Assembly (NCBI GenBank): GCA_016781705.1
Contig: JADDPV010000286.1
Location: 1 to 24,141, forward strand
DNA: 24,141 bases
Origin: Rubrobacter sp.
GTDB lineage: Bacteria; Actinomycetota; Rubrobacteria; Rubrobacterales; Rubrobacteraceae
Direction: 5' to 3'
The notes under the pieces are model-generated. The model was not told the DNA's origin. It did no database searches and was given only the letters and a program-made list of their open reading frames with translations. Each line of letters starts with the position of its first letter. Positions within the stretch are counted from its first letter, which is position 1. Both the position numbers and the translations under genes were made by a program. Below are positions 8,749 through 15,687 of the stretch, one piece after another.

Positions 8749-8776
8749 TATATTATCCCCCACCGGAAACGCGCAA
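8749..8776 (-). promoter_or_regulatory. Possible promoter of ald operon
   Basis: The minus strand has an AT-rich GATAATATAAGG block at about 8747-8758, the only AT-rich patch in the divergent intergenic region, preceded by TTGCGC (8776-8771). Depending on the hexamer chosen the spacing is 15-17 bp. The position about 70 nt before the ald ATG is reasonable, but the match is weak. Confidence 0.3.
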
Positions 8777-8831
8777 CGACGCCGCGAGCGTACTCCTCAC
8801 CGGCGATGTCGCTGCGGTGCGCGAGTCTCGC

Positions 8832-8860
8832 GTGAGCGAGCCCACGTGTGTAGGTATACT
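8832..8860 (+). promoter_or_regulatory. Possible promoter of the lipoprotein/ATP-grasp/DUF350 cassette
   Basis: TATACT (8855-8860) is a good -10. The -35 position 17 bp upstream reads GTGAGC (8832-8837), a poor match. A start near 8867 would give a leader of about 40 nt containing GGAGG (8888-8892) before TTG 8906. Confidence 0.4.
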
Positions 8861-8905
8861 GGAGGGCGTCGGGGAGGAAGCAGCGAGGGAGGTGGTACCT
8901 CTACC

Positions 8906-9268
8906 TTGGATACTCGACCAACCCGCCGCCGCTCGGCGTCGGTGAGCCTTGGGGTCACCGCGGTCCTCGTCGCAACCCTCTCCGGGTGCTCGGCGCTCCA
9001 GGAAGAGTACGACTACGGCGGCGTGTGCGTGGACGGGCAGACGCAGCTTCGCGTGGACGACTACCGTTGCGACGACGACGATGGATACCACAGGTGGTAC
9101 TACATACCCACCGGCCGTCTCGCGCAGCCCGTCGGGGAGCGCGTGAGTGGCGGCTCCTTCTACCTACCGTCGTCCAGCGAGAGGGCGTATCGGGGCGGGG
9201 TGCCCAGCGAGGGCGGCGAGGTCTCCCGGGGCGGGTTCGGGGGCAAGTCCGAATCGGTGGGAGGTTGA
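8906..9268 (+). CDS. Small lipoprotein next to ATP-grasp ligase (DUF1190/YgiB-like character)
   Basis: About 120 residues from a TTG start. An Arg-rich N-terminus (RPTRRR) leads into a hydrophobic segment ending in a lipobox L-S-G-C (Cys28), so the mature protein is probably lipid-anchored outside the membrane. The mature part holds two further cysteines (C41, C55) around a DDYRCDDDDGYHRWYYIP stretch, then a low-complexity Ser/Gly-rich tail containing SRGGFGG and ending in GG. E. coli YgiB and YjfM (DUF1190) are lipoproteins with a Gly-rich RGGFG-type end and also neighbour a YgiC/YjfC ligase, so the resemblance is in both sequence style and context. GGAGG is 13 nt before the TTG; GTG 8846 is possible but lies upstream of the predicted promoter -10. 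The next gene starts 10 nt after the stop. Function unknown. Confidence 0.72.
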   Translation: MDTRPTRRRSASVSLGVTAVLVATLSGCSALQEEYDYGGVCVDGQTQLRVDDYRCDDDDGYHRWYYIPTGRLAQPVGERVSGGSFYLPSSSERAYRGGVPSEGGEVSRGGFGGKSESVGG

Positions 9269-9277
9269 GGGCTCGCC

Positions 9278-10534
9278 GTGTACCGACACCTCTCCCGGCC
9301 ACGGAAGGACTGGCGGCGAAAGGTCGAGGAGCAGGGGCTCACTTACGCCGTCGACCGCGCCGAGAACGGCGAAGTGGAGCGTCCGTACTGGCACGAGGCC
9401 GCGGTGTACGAGGTCTCCGAGGAGGAGGTCGAGTACCTGGAGCAGGTGACCGAGGAGCTTCACGGCATGGCTGTGCAGGCCGCCCACCGCATGGTGGACG
9501 ACCAGAGCATCATGGCCCGTCTCGGGTTGCCACCGCAGGCGACAGACCTCGTACGCTATAGCCTGCGCGGCCCCAAGCCGGGCATGACGCTGTACGGTCG
9601 GTTCGACCTGGTGTACGACGGCACCGGTCCCGCCAAGCTGCTGGAGTACAACGCCGACACGCCCGCCGGTCTGGTCGAGGCGGCCGTCACCCAGTGGTAC
9701 TGGCTGGAGGACGAGATGCCGGACGTTGACCAGTGGAACATGCTGCACGAGCGGCTGGTGCAGGCGTGGACCCGGTACGCGCCCCGCATCCCCGAGGGGG
9801 TAGTCCACTTCGCCGTCGGGGCCAACGAGCCCAACGAGGACTGGGCGACGGTCGCCTACCTGCGGGACACCGCCCGCGAGGCGGGCCTGATCGACTTCGG
9901 GATCACGATGGAGGAGATCGGCTGGGACCACGCCCGACGGGTCTTCGTCGACGCCTGGGGGCGGGAGATCGTGACCTGCTTCAAGATGTACCCGTGGGAG
10001 TGGATGCTCAACGAGACCTTCGGACGGTACGTCCTCGACGGCTCCTCCTCCACGACGTGGGTCGAGCCGGCCTGGAAGGCGCTGCTCGGGTCGAAGGCGT
10101 TGCTTCCGGTGCTGTGGGAGATGTTCCCCGGACACGAGAACCTCCTCCCTGCCTACTTCGACAATCCCCGGGGCCTGGATCGGTACGTGGTCAAGCCGAT
10201 GTACGGCTGGGAGGGCGCCGGCATCCGCGTCGTCGCTGACGGCATCGTGGTCGCGGCCCGCCCCGAGCGGCACGCCGCCGGGCAGGAGTGCGTCTACCAG
10301 CAGCTCACGGACCTGCCCGCGTTCGACGGCAACCACCCCGTCCTGGGCACCTGGATCGTGGGTGGGCACGCCGCCGGGCTCGGTATCCGCGAGTCCGACC
10401 ACCTCGTCACCGACACGGACGCGCGGTTCGTGCCGCACTTCCTGGACGCGCCCCGCTCCACGCCGGAGCAGGTAGCCGCGTGGCTGGCCGAGCCGCACGA
10501 GGAGGAGCACGCGAAAGGAGAGTATCGGTCATGA
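9278..10534 (+). CDS. Glutathionylspermidine synthase-family ATP-grasp ligase (YgiC/YjfC type)
   Basis: A 418-residue cytoplasmic ATP-grasp protein matching the C-terminal synthetase half of E. coli Gss and the stand-alone YgiC/YjfC proteins; the N-terminal amidase domain of Gss is absent. Diagnostic segments are YGRFDLVYDG (106-115), LLEYNADTPAGLVEAA (121-136), EPAWKALLGSKALLPVLW (263-280) and RYVVKPMYGWEGAGI (302-316), where the lysine and Gly-rich loop contact ATP. A late LGTWIVGG (356-363) also fits. Family members form amide bonds using ATP; the YgiC/YjfC branch has no agreed substrate, and glutathionylspermidine synthesis is unlikely in an actinomycete that probably lacks glutathione. 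GTG 9278 has GAGGG 6 nt upstream. Its stop overlaps the next ATG (ATGA), so coupling with the DUF350 gene is expected. Confidence 0.9.
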   Translation: MYRHLSRPRKDWRRKVEEQGLTYAVDRAENGEVERPYWHEAAVYEVSEEEVEYLEQVTEELHGMAVQAAHRMVDDQSIMARLGLPPQATDLVRYSLRGPKPGMTLYGRFDLVYDGTGPAKLLEYNADTPAGLVEAAVTQWYWLEDEMPDVDQWNMLHERLVQAWTRYAPRIPEGVVHFAVGANEPNEDWATVAYLRDTAREAGLIDFGITMEEIGWDHARRVFVDAWGREIVTCFKMYPWEWMLNETFGRYVLDGSSSTTWVEPAWKALLGSKALLPVLWEMFPGHENLLPAYFDNPRGLDRYVVKPMYGWEGAGIRVVADGIVVAARPERHAAGQECVYQQLTDLPAFDGNHPVLGTWIVGGHAAGLGIRESDHLVTDTDARFVPHFLDAPRSTPEQVAAWLAEPHEEEHAKGEYRS

Positions 10535-10947
10535 TCGCCAGCCTCGGGTACGCTGTCGTGTACGCCCTTCTGGGCGTCGTGTTGCTGGTCGTCGGGTTCG
10601 CCGCCCTGGATATACTCACGCCGGGTCGGCTGGCGCGGCACATCTGGACGGAGCGGTCCGTCAACGCCGGCATCGTCCTGTCGGCCGGGTTCCTCGGCCA
10701 GGGCGCCATCGTGTTCACGGCGATCTGGACCAACGGGGAGGCCGCGTTCGGGGCGGCATTCCTCTCCACGGTCGTCTTCGGGCTCGTGGGCGTCCTGATG
10801 CAGGCCGTGTCGTTCCTCCTCATAGACCTCGCCACGCCGGGCAAGCTGGGCGACGTGGTCACCGCGGTGCCGTTCCATCCGGCATCCCTGGTGATCGCTT
10901 CCGCGCAGCTCGCGGTATCGCTCGCCGTCGTGGCGTCCATCGCGTAG
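10531..10947 (+). CDS. DUF350 family membrane protein (YjfL-like)
   Basis: A 138-residue integral membrane protein with four predicted helices (about 5-25, 46-66, 73-98 and 115-136). It is an internal duplication: each half ends its first helix in a matching motif, DILTPGRL (27-34) and DLATPGKL (99-106), which puts an acidic residue at the membrane boundary twice. This architecture is that of DUF350 proteins such as E. coli YjfL, which repeatedly occur beside YgiC/YjfC ligases. The molecular function is unknown; a channel or membrane scaffold has been suggested from topology alone. The ATG overlaps the stop of the ligase gene, and AAAGGAG lies about 11 nt upstream. It is the last gene of the cassette; 109 bp separate it from the permease gene. 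Confidence 0.9.
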   Translation: MIASLGYAVVYALLGVVLLVVGFAALDILTPGRLARHIWTERSVNAGIVLSAGFLGQGAIVFTAIWTNGEAAFGAAFLSTVVFGLVGVLMQAVSFLLIDLATPGKLGDVVTAVPFHPASLVIASAQLAVSLAVVASIA

Positions 10948-11056
10948 GGAAGGGCCTGCCGCGGCGTGGCCAGGTCGCGGGACGCCGCGACGGCCGACGG
11001 CGGAGGCGACGCAGGGCGGTTCACCGCCAGGGTCGAAGGAGGTGCAAGAAGGAGCC

Positions 11057-12544
11057 GTGCAGGGCCGTCAGATCAGCGAGAAGGGTCTCAAGAGAGACGC
11101 CATAGGGTTCGTGGAGGCGCTAGTCATCGGGATCGCCTCGACGGCGCCGGCGTACTCGCTGGCGGCGGTCATCGGGCTGATCGTCGTCACGGCGGGCGCG
11201 CAGGCCCCGGCGGTCTTGCTGGCGAGCTTCGTGCCGATGTTCTTTATCGCGGCGGCGTTCTACTACATGAACCGCGCCGACCAAGACGCCGGTACGACGT
11301 TCTCCTGGGTGACGCGGGCGATGGGGCCCTACGCGGGATGGATAGGCGGCTGGGCGGTCGGCGTGACCGGCATCCTCGTCATCGGCTCGCTCGCCGACGT
11401 GGCCGCCCGATACACGTACCTGCTCCTCGGCTTCGGCGGCCCGGCAGAGTCAAAGGGGGCGGTCATGCTCCTCGCGGTCGTCTACATCGCGCTCATGACG
11501 CTCGTGTGCATCCTGGGGATCGAGCCCTCCGCGCGGTTGCAGAACGTCCTGATCGTCGCGCAGATCGCCGCCCTCCTGCTCTTCGCGGCCGTCGCCCTCG
11601 TCAGGGTCTTCGGGGGTAGCGTCCCAGACACCGCCCTCACGCCGGAAGCCTCGTGGTTCTCGCCGTTCGCGGTCCCCGATAGTACCGCCCTGATCTCGGG
11701 CCTGCTCGTCGGGGTGTTCATCTACTGGGGCTGGGAGAGCTCGGTCAACATCACCGAGGAGGTCGAGGACTCCGCCTCGGCCCCCGGGCGCGCCGCCGTG
11801 CTCTCGACCGTGGTCCTGCTCGTCACCTACGTCTTCGTGGCGACCGCCGTCGTCGCCTTCGCCGGCCCCGACACCGTCGGAGGTTTCGCCGACGACGACG
11901 CGGTGCTCTCCACCGTGGCGACCGGCGTTCTGGGCTCGCCGCTGGACAAGATCGTGGTGCTGGCCGTCCTCACCTCGGCCTTAGCCTCGACCCAGACGAC
12001 CATCCTGCCCGGCTCGCGCACCTTCCTCTCGATGGCCTTCGCCGGGGCGATGCCCGAGGCCCTGGGAAGGATGCACCGGCGCTACCTGACGCCGCACGTC
12101 TCCACGATCGTCGTCGGCGTGCTCGCGACCGCCTGGTATGTGCCCCTGAACATCCTCTCGGAGAACTTCCTCTACGACACCATATCGGCCTTGAGCCTCA
12201 TGATCGCCTTCTACTACTCGCTCACGGGCTTTTCGTGCGCGATCTACTACCGCAAGGAGCTCCTAAAGAGCGTCAGGAACTTCCTCTTTATCGGCGCAGC
12301 CCCGCTCCTCGGGGCCGGGCTGCTCGCCTACCTGTTCGTGCGCTCCCTCGTGGACCTCTCCGACCCCGGCGCCTCCAACACCGGCGGCTCCCTGTTCGGC
12401 CTCGGGCTGCCGCTCGTCGTGGGGGTGGGCTTCCTCCTCCTGGGCGTGATCCTCATGGTGCTCTGGCGCTTCGTCGGTAACGAGCGCTTCTTCGCCCGCC
12501 GCCCGGAGACCGTGGACCCGGACGTGGCCGCAGGGAGGGGCTGA
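11057..12544 (+). CDS. APC superfamily amino acid/polyamine permease
   Basis: About 495 residues with roughly 12 hydrophobic helices. The N-terminus LKRDAIGF, then VIGIASTAPAYSLAA, is the APC-family first-helix region with its unwound small-residue motif. A conserved FIYWGWESSVNITEEVED segment near residues 222-239 is typical of the bacterial amino acid/amine permease branch. It would import an amino acid or amine by secondary transport; the substrate cannot be read from sequence. The start is uncertain: GTG 11042 overlaps its own AAGGAGG, whereas GTG 11057 lies about 14 nt after that site, so 11057 is preferred; the difference is five residues. The aldehyde dehydrogenase gene follows after 4 bp, which argues for co-transcription and for uptake of a compound oxidised through an aldehyde. 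Confidence 0.9.
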   Translation: MQGRQISEKGLKRDAIGFVEALVIGIASTAPAYSLAAVIGLIVVTAGAQAPAVLLASFVPMFFIAAAFYYMNRADQDAGTTFSWVTRAMGPYAGWIGGWAVGVTGILVIGSLADVAARYTYLLLGFGGPAESKGAVMLLAVVYIALMTLVCILGIEPSARLQNVLIVAQIAALLLFAAVALVRVFGGSVPDTALTPEASWFSPFAVPDSTALISGLLVGVFIYWGWESSVNITEEVEDSASAPGRAAVLSTVVLLVTYVFVATAVVAFAGPDTVGGFADDDAVLSTVATGVLGSPLDKIVVLAVLTSALASTQTTILPGSRTFLSMAFAGAMPEALGRMHRRYLTPHVSTIVVGVLATAWYVPLNILSENFLYDTISALSLMIAFYYSLTGFSCAIYYRKELLKSVRNFLFIGAAPLLGAGLLAYLFVRSLVDLSDPGASNTGGSLFGLGLPLVVGVGFLLLGVILMVLWRFVGNERFFARRPETVDPDVAAGRG

Positions 12545-12548
12545 GACC

Positions 12549-14000
12549 GTGAAGACGAACGAAACCGGGCGCTTCTTGAGCGTCGTGAACCCGGCGACGG
12601 GGGAGGAGATCGAGAAGGTCCCCGTCTCCACACCCGGGGAGATCGACGTCACCGTCGGGGCGGCGCGGCGGGGCCTCGAGGAGTGGCGCGGCGTGTCGGG
12701 GCTGGAACGGGCGGAGGTCTTTCACGGGATCTCCCGCGTGCTGCGGGAGAACGCCGACGAGCTGGCAGGGATCATGACGCGCGAGGGCGGCAAGCCCTAC
12801 GTCGAGAACCACGACGAGGTGGGCTGGGCGGCGGCCTGCTTCGATTACTACGGCGAGCTCGCGCGCGACAGCGTGGGCTACCTCCCAGCCCCCATCGAGC
12901 CCCAGCAGCTCGCGCTGGTGGTAAAGGAACCCGTGGGCGTAGTCGCCTGCATCGTGCCCTGGAACTATCCTCTCTTATTGGCCGCCTGGAAGTTAGCCCC
13001 GGCCCTGGCCGCGGGGAACGCCGTCGTCCTGAAGCCCTCGGAGGAGACGCCGCTGGCGACGCGTCGGATGGCGGAGCTGATCGCGGGCCTCCCCGACGGG
13101 CTCTTGCGGGTCCTCTACGGTGCCGGGGACGTGGGGGACGCGCTCGTGCGCCACCCCGGCGTGGACATGGTCGCCTTTACGGGGAGCCAGGCGACGGGAA
13201 AAAAGGTCGGGCGGGCAGCCGCCGAGCGGCTCATCCGGGCCAATCTGGAGCTCGGCGGCAAGGATCCGTTCATCGTCTGCGACGACGTGGACGTCGAGGT
13301 GGCCGCACAGGGAGCCGTCTGGGCCGCGTGCCTGAACGCCGGGCAGGTGTGCACCTCCGCCGAACGCTTCTACGTGATGGAGGGCGTGGCGAAGGATTTC
13401 GTCGAGGCTTCCAGGGAGCACGTCGAGAGCCTGAACATAGGCGACCCGATGGACGAACAGACGGACATTGGGCCCCTGATCAACGCCCCCGGGCGCGCGA
13501 AGGTCGAGCGTCACGTCGGCGAGGCTTTGGGCAGGGGGGCGAAGCTGATCGCGGGCGGCGAGCGGTGGGGCGAGAAGGGCTTCTACTACAAGCCAACGAT
13601 CCTAACCGGCGTCGAGCCGGGGACGGCGGTGATGAGCGAGGAGACCTTCGGACCGGTGGTGCCCGTTCAAGAAGTTTCCAGCCTGGATGAGGCGATAGAG
13701 ATGGCGAACTCGGTACCATATGGGTTGGGGGCGAACGTGTACACGCGCGACTTCGAGAACATGCTGCGGTGCATGCGGGGCTTGAGGGCGGGGACCGTCT
13801 GGATCAACGACCCCCTCACCGACAACGACGCCGCCCCGTTCGGCGGCCAGAAGGGCAGCGGCATCGGCCGCGAGCTGGGCCGCGAGGGCCTCGAAGCCTT
13901 CCAGGAGTCCAAGCACGTCCACATAGACCCGAAGGTCGAGAAGAAGGAGTGGTGGTACCCCTACGGCAAAGGCGACGGCTCCGGCCAGAGGTTGATGTAG
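12549..14000 (+). CDS. NAD(P)-dependent aldehyde dehydrogenase
   Basis: A 483-residue aldehyde dehydrogenase that oxidises an aldehyde to its acid. Catalytic features are all present: Asn139 in IVPWNYP, LKPSEETPL (161-169) for cofactor binding, FTGSQATGK (210-218), the general base Glu234 in LELGGKDP and the nucleophile Cys268 in NAGQVCTSAER. SEETFGPVVPV and PFGGQKGSGIGRELG lie near the C-terminus. The overall look is that of the betaine aldehyde/aminobutyraldehyde/succinate semialdehyde group. GTG 12549 follows an AGGGAGGGG run, and the upstream permease stop is 4 bp away. Given the permease and the divergent gabT and ald genes, an amino-aldehyde or succinate semialdehyde is the likeliest substrate, but this is inferred from context only. 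Confidence 0.93.
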   Translation: MKTNETGRFLSVVNPATGEEIEKVPVSTPGEIDVTVGAARRGLEEWRGVSGLERAEVFHGISRVLRENADELAGIMTREGGKPYVENHDEVGWAAACFDYYGELARDSVGYLPAPIEPQQLALVVKEPVGVVACIVPWNYPLLLAAWKLAPALAAGNAVVLKPSEETPLATRRMAELIAGLPDGLLRVLYGAGDVGDALVRHPGVDMVAFTGSQATGKKVGRAAAERLIRANLELGGKDPFIVCDDVDVEVAAQGAVWAACLNAGQVCTSAERFYVMEGVAKDFVEASREHVESLNIGDPMDEQTDIGPLINAPGRAKVERHVGEALGRGAKLIAGGERWGEKGFYYKPTILTGVEPGTAVMSEETFGPVVPVQEVSSLDEAIEMANSVPYGLGANVYTRDFENMLRCMRGLRAGTVWINDPLTDNDAAPFGGQKGSGIGRELGREGLEAFQESKHVHIDPKVEKKEWWYPYGKGDGSGQRLM

Positions 14001-14003
14001 CGT

Positions 14004-14602
14004 GGCCCGCCGGAGCTAGTCGCGCCGGGCGTCTACCGCGCGGACATGGTGAGTCTAGGGAACACCATAACGGTGACGCTGCTGGAGAACGACGATGGCC
14101 AGACGCTCGTGAACACCGGGGCGCGGGCAGCCGGAGCGCATCCGGGAGGCTCTGGTCACGCTCGGCTCCGGACCGGAGGAGTTGGAACGCATCTTCCTGA
14201 CCCACCAACACGACGACCACACCGGCGGCTTGGAGGGCGTCCTGGAGTGGCCGCCGCACGCGGAGGTCGGGGCGCCGGAGCACGAGGCGGCTGTCATTCC
14301 GGCGCGCGGTTACGACCCGTCGAGCAACCCCATCCTTCGCTAGCTGGCGCGCGACGCGGAGCCGCCGGAGGTCCCGGTCGGGAAGGCACCACGCGACGGG
14401 GATCCGGTACCGGGGTTCCGCGTGATCCCGCGGCCACGCTCGCGGGCACGTCTCGCTGCTCAGGGACACCGACGAGGTGCTCCTGACCGTCGACGCCTTC
14501 GGGTGTCTGCCGCGCACGATCCGAGTCGGCGCGGTCTTCGGCGCGCCGGACCGCAATTGCACCCGCGAAGTCATCGCCGACCTCGACGCCGCACCGAGTT
14601 GA
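14004..14602 (+). pseudogene. Broken metallo-beta-lactamase-fold hydrolase
   Basis: The N-terminus reads PPELVAPGVYRADMVSLGNT and on to VTLLENDDGQTLVNTG in one frame (ATG 14046), then shifts frame near 14120. The second frame reads GPEELERIFLTHQHDDHTGG, including the metal-binding H-x-H-x-D-H motif, and runs to a TAG at 14341-14343 (NPILR*LARDAEPP). The last part, from GHVSLLRDTDEVLL to the TGA at 14602, is in a third frame. The order of motifs is normal for an MBL-fold hydrolase, so this is a once-intact gene. Two frame changes and a stop make it non-functional unless they are sequencing errors. It follows the aldehyde dehydrogenase gene by only a few bases and was probably the last gene of that operon. 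Substrate unknown. Confidence 0.85.
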
Positions 14603-14642
14603 CGTCTCCGGCTCGCCGCTGGCGCTGGCGGACGGCGGATCT

Positions 14643-14648
14643 TAGAAT
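14643..14648 (+). promoter_or_regulatory. -10 element of a probably leaderless CPBP transcript
   Basis: TAGAAT lies 7 nt before GTG 14656, so transcription would start at or next to the start codon. No Shine-Dalgarno sequence is present in the preceding 15 nt. No good -35 hexamer is seen 16-18 bp upstream. Confidence 0.45.
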
Positions 14649-14655
14649 CGTCCCC

Positions 14656-15687
14656 GTGACGAGCATTTTCCACAACCTCGAAGAGGGAAGGCCGCGGGCC
14701 TTCTGGCGGTTGCTGTTCCAGTTCACGGTCAGCTTCGCCGGCCAGGCGATCCTGATCCCGGTCGCCCTCCTGGTCTTCGCTCTGGGCGGGGGAGCCGGGG
14801 GCGAGGGCGCGGACGACTTCGCGCTCCTTGCCGGCTCTTCGGCCTTCGTCTTGGTCAGCGGGGCGGTCTCCCTGGCGGTGACGGTACTGAGCGTGTGGCT
14901 CGCCGGCCGCTTCTTCGACCATCGGCCCTTCTCGGACTTCGGGCTGAGGCTCGACCGCGCCTGGTGGATAGACTTCGGCTTCGGGCTCCTCCTGGGCGCC
15001 ATTTTGATGACGGGGATATTCCTCGTGGAACTTTCGGCCGGTTGGGTGAAGGTCACGGGTACATTCGAGGCGATGGACGGCGGGGCGTTCTTCCCGGGCC
15101 TACTCGCACCGCTCGTGTTCTTCTTGTGCGTAGGCTTCTACGAGGAGCTGGTGAGCAGAGGTTACCAGATCACGAACATCGCCCAGGGATTGAACTTCCC
15201 CGCCATCGGACCGAAGGTTGCGGTGCTGCTGGCGTTGGGGACCTCATCCTGTCTCTTCGGCCTGCTCCACTCCTCCAACCCGAACGCCAGCGTCGCCAGC
15301 ACCTTCAACATCGCCTTCGCGGGCATCTTGCTGGGGACAGGGTACGTCCTCACCGGACAGCTCGCCATCCCCATCGGGCTACACATCACCTGGAACTTCT
15401 TTCAGGGCAACGTCTTCGGCTTCCCGGTGAGCGGCATCGAGACCACAGGCGCCAAGTTCGTCGAGGTGGAAGAGGGCGGCCCGCCGCTCCTCACCGGCGG
15501 CGCCTTCGGCCCCGAGGCCGGCGTCCTGGGCCTCCTGGCGATGGCCGCGGGGGTGCTCTTGACCCTGCTCTACGTCCGCCTGCGACGCGGCGACGTCGCG
15601 CTGCGGACCTCCCTCGCCGAACCGCCGGCCAGCCACACGCCGCGGGCGCATCCTCAAGAAGAGGCCCGCTCGAAGGCGTGGCCGTAG
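14656..15687 (+). CDS. CPBP family intramembrane glutamic endopeptidase-like protein
   Basis: A 343-residue polytopic membrane protein. Motif 1 is the E-E-x-x-x-R element in CVGFYEELVSRGYQ (about 158-171), motif 2 is F-x-x-x-H in FGLLHSSNPN, and motif 3 is H-x-x-x-N in GLHITWNFFQGN. Together these form the active site of CPBP (Rce1-like/Abi) membrane proteases. Flanking hydrophobic segments give about eight helices; the C-terminal tail is charged and cytoplasmic. Substrates of bacterial members are rarely known; roles in peptide processing or bacteriocin self-immunity exist in other bacteria, and nothing here points to one. GTG 14656 lacks a Shine-Dalgarno site but has TAGAAT just upstream, suggesting a leaderless mRNA. 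The last 34 bp overlap the end of the convergent amidase gene. Confidence 0.88.
   Translation: MTSIFHNLEEGRPRAFWRLLFQFTVSFAGQAILIPVALLVFALGGGAGGEGADDFALLAGSSAFVLVSGAVSLAVTVLSVWLAGRFFDHRPFSDFGLRLDRAWWIDFGFGLLLGAILMTGIFLVELSAGWVKVTGTFEAMDGGAFFPGLLAPLVFFLCVGFYEELVSRGYQITNIAQGLNFPAIGPKVAVLLALGTSSCLFGLLHSSNPNASVASTFNIAFAGILLGTGYVLTGQLAIPIGLHITWNFFQGNVFGFPVSGIETTGAKFVEVEEGGPPLLTGGAFGPEAGVLGLLAMAAGVLLTLLYVRLRRGDVALRTSLAEPPASHTPRAHPQEEARSKAWP

Noticed and set aside
7382..9268. A 628-codon open frame on the plus strand across ald.
   Set aside because: Most of it is antisense to the clearly real alanine dehydrogenase; only the last 120 codons (lipoprotein) are supported by a lipobox and a start context.
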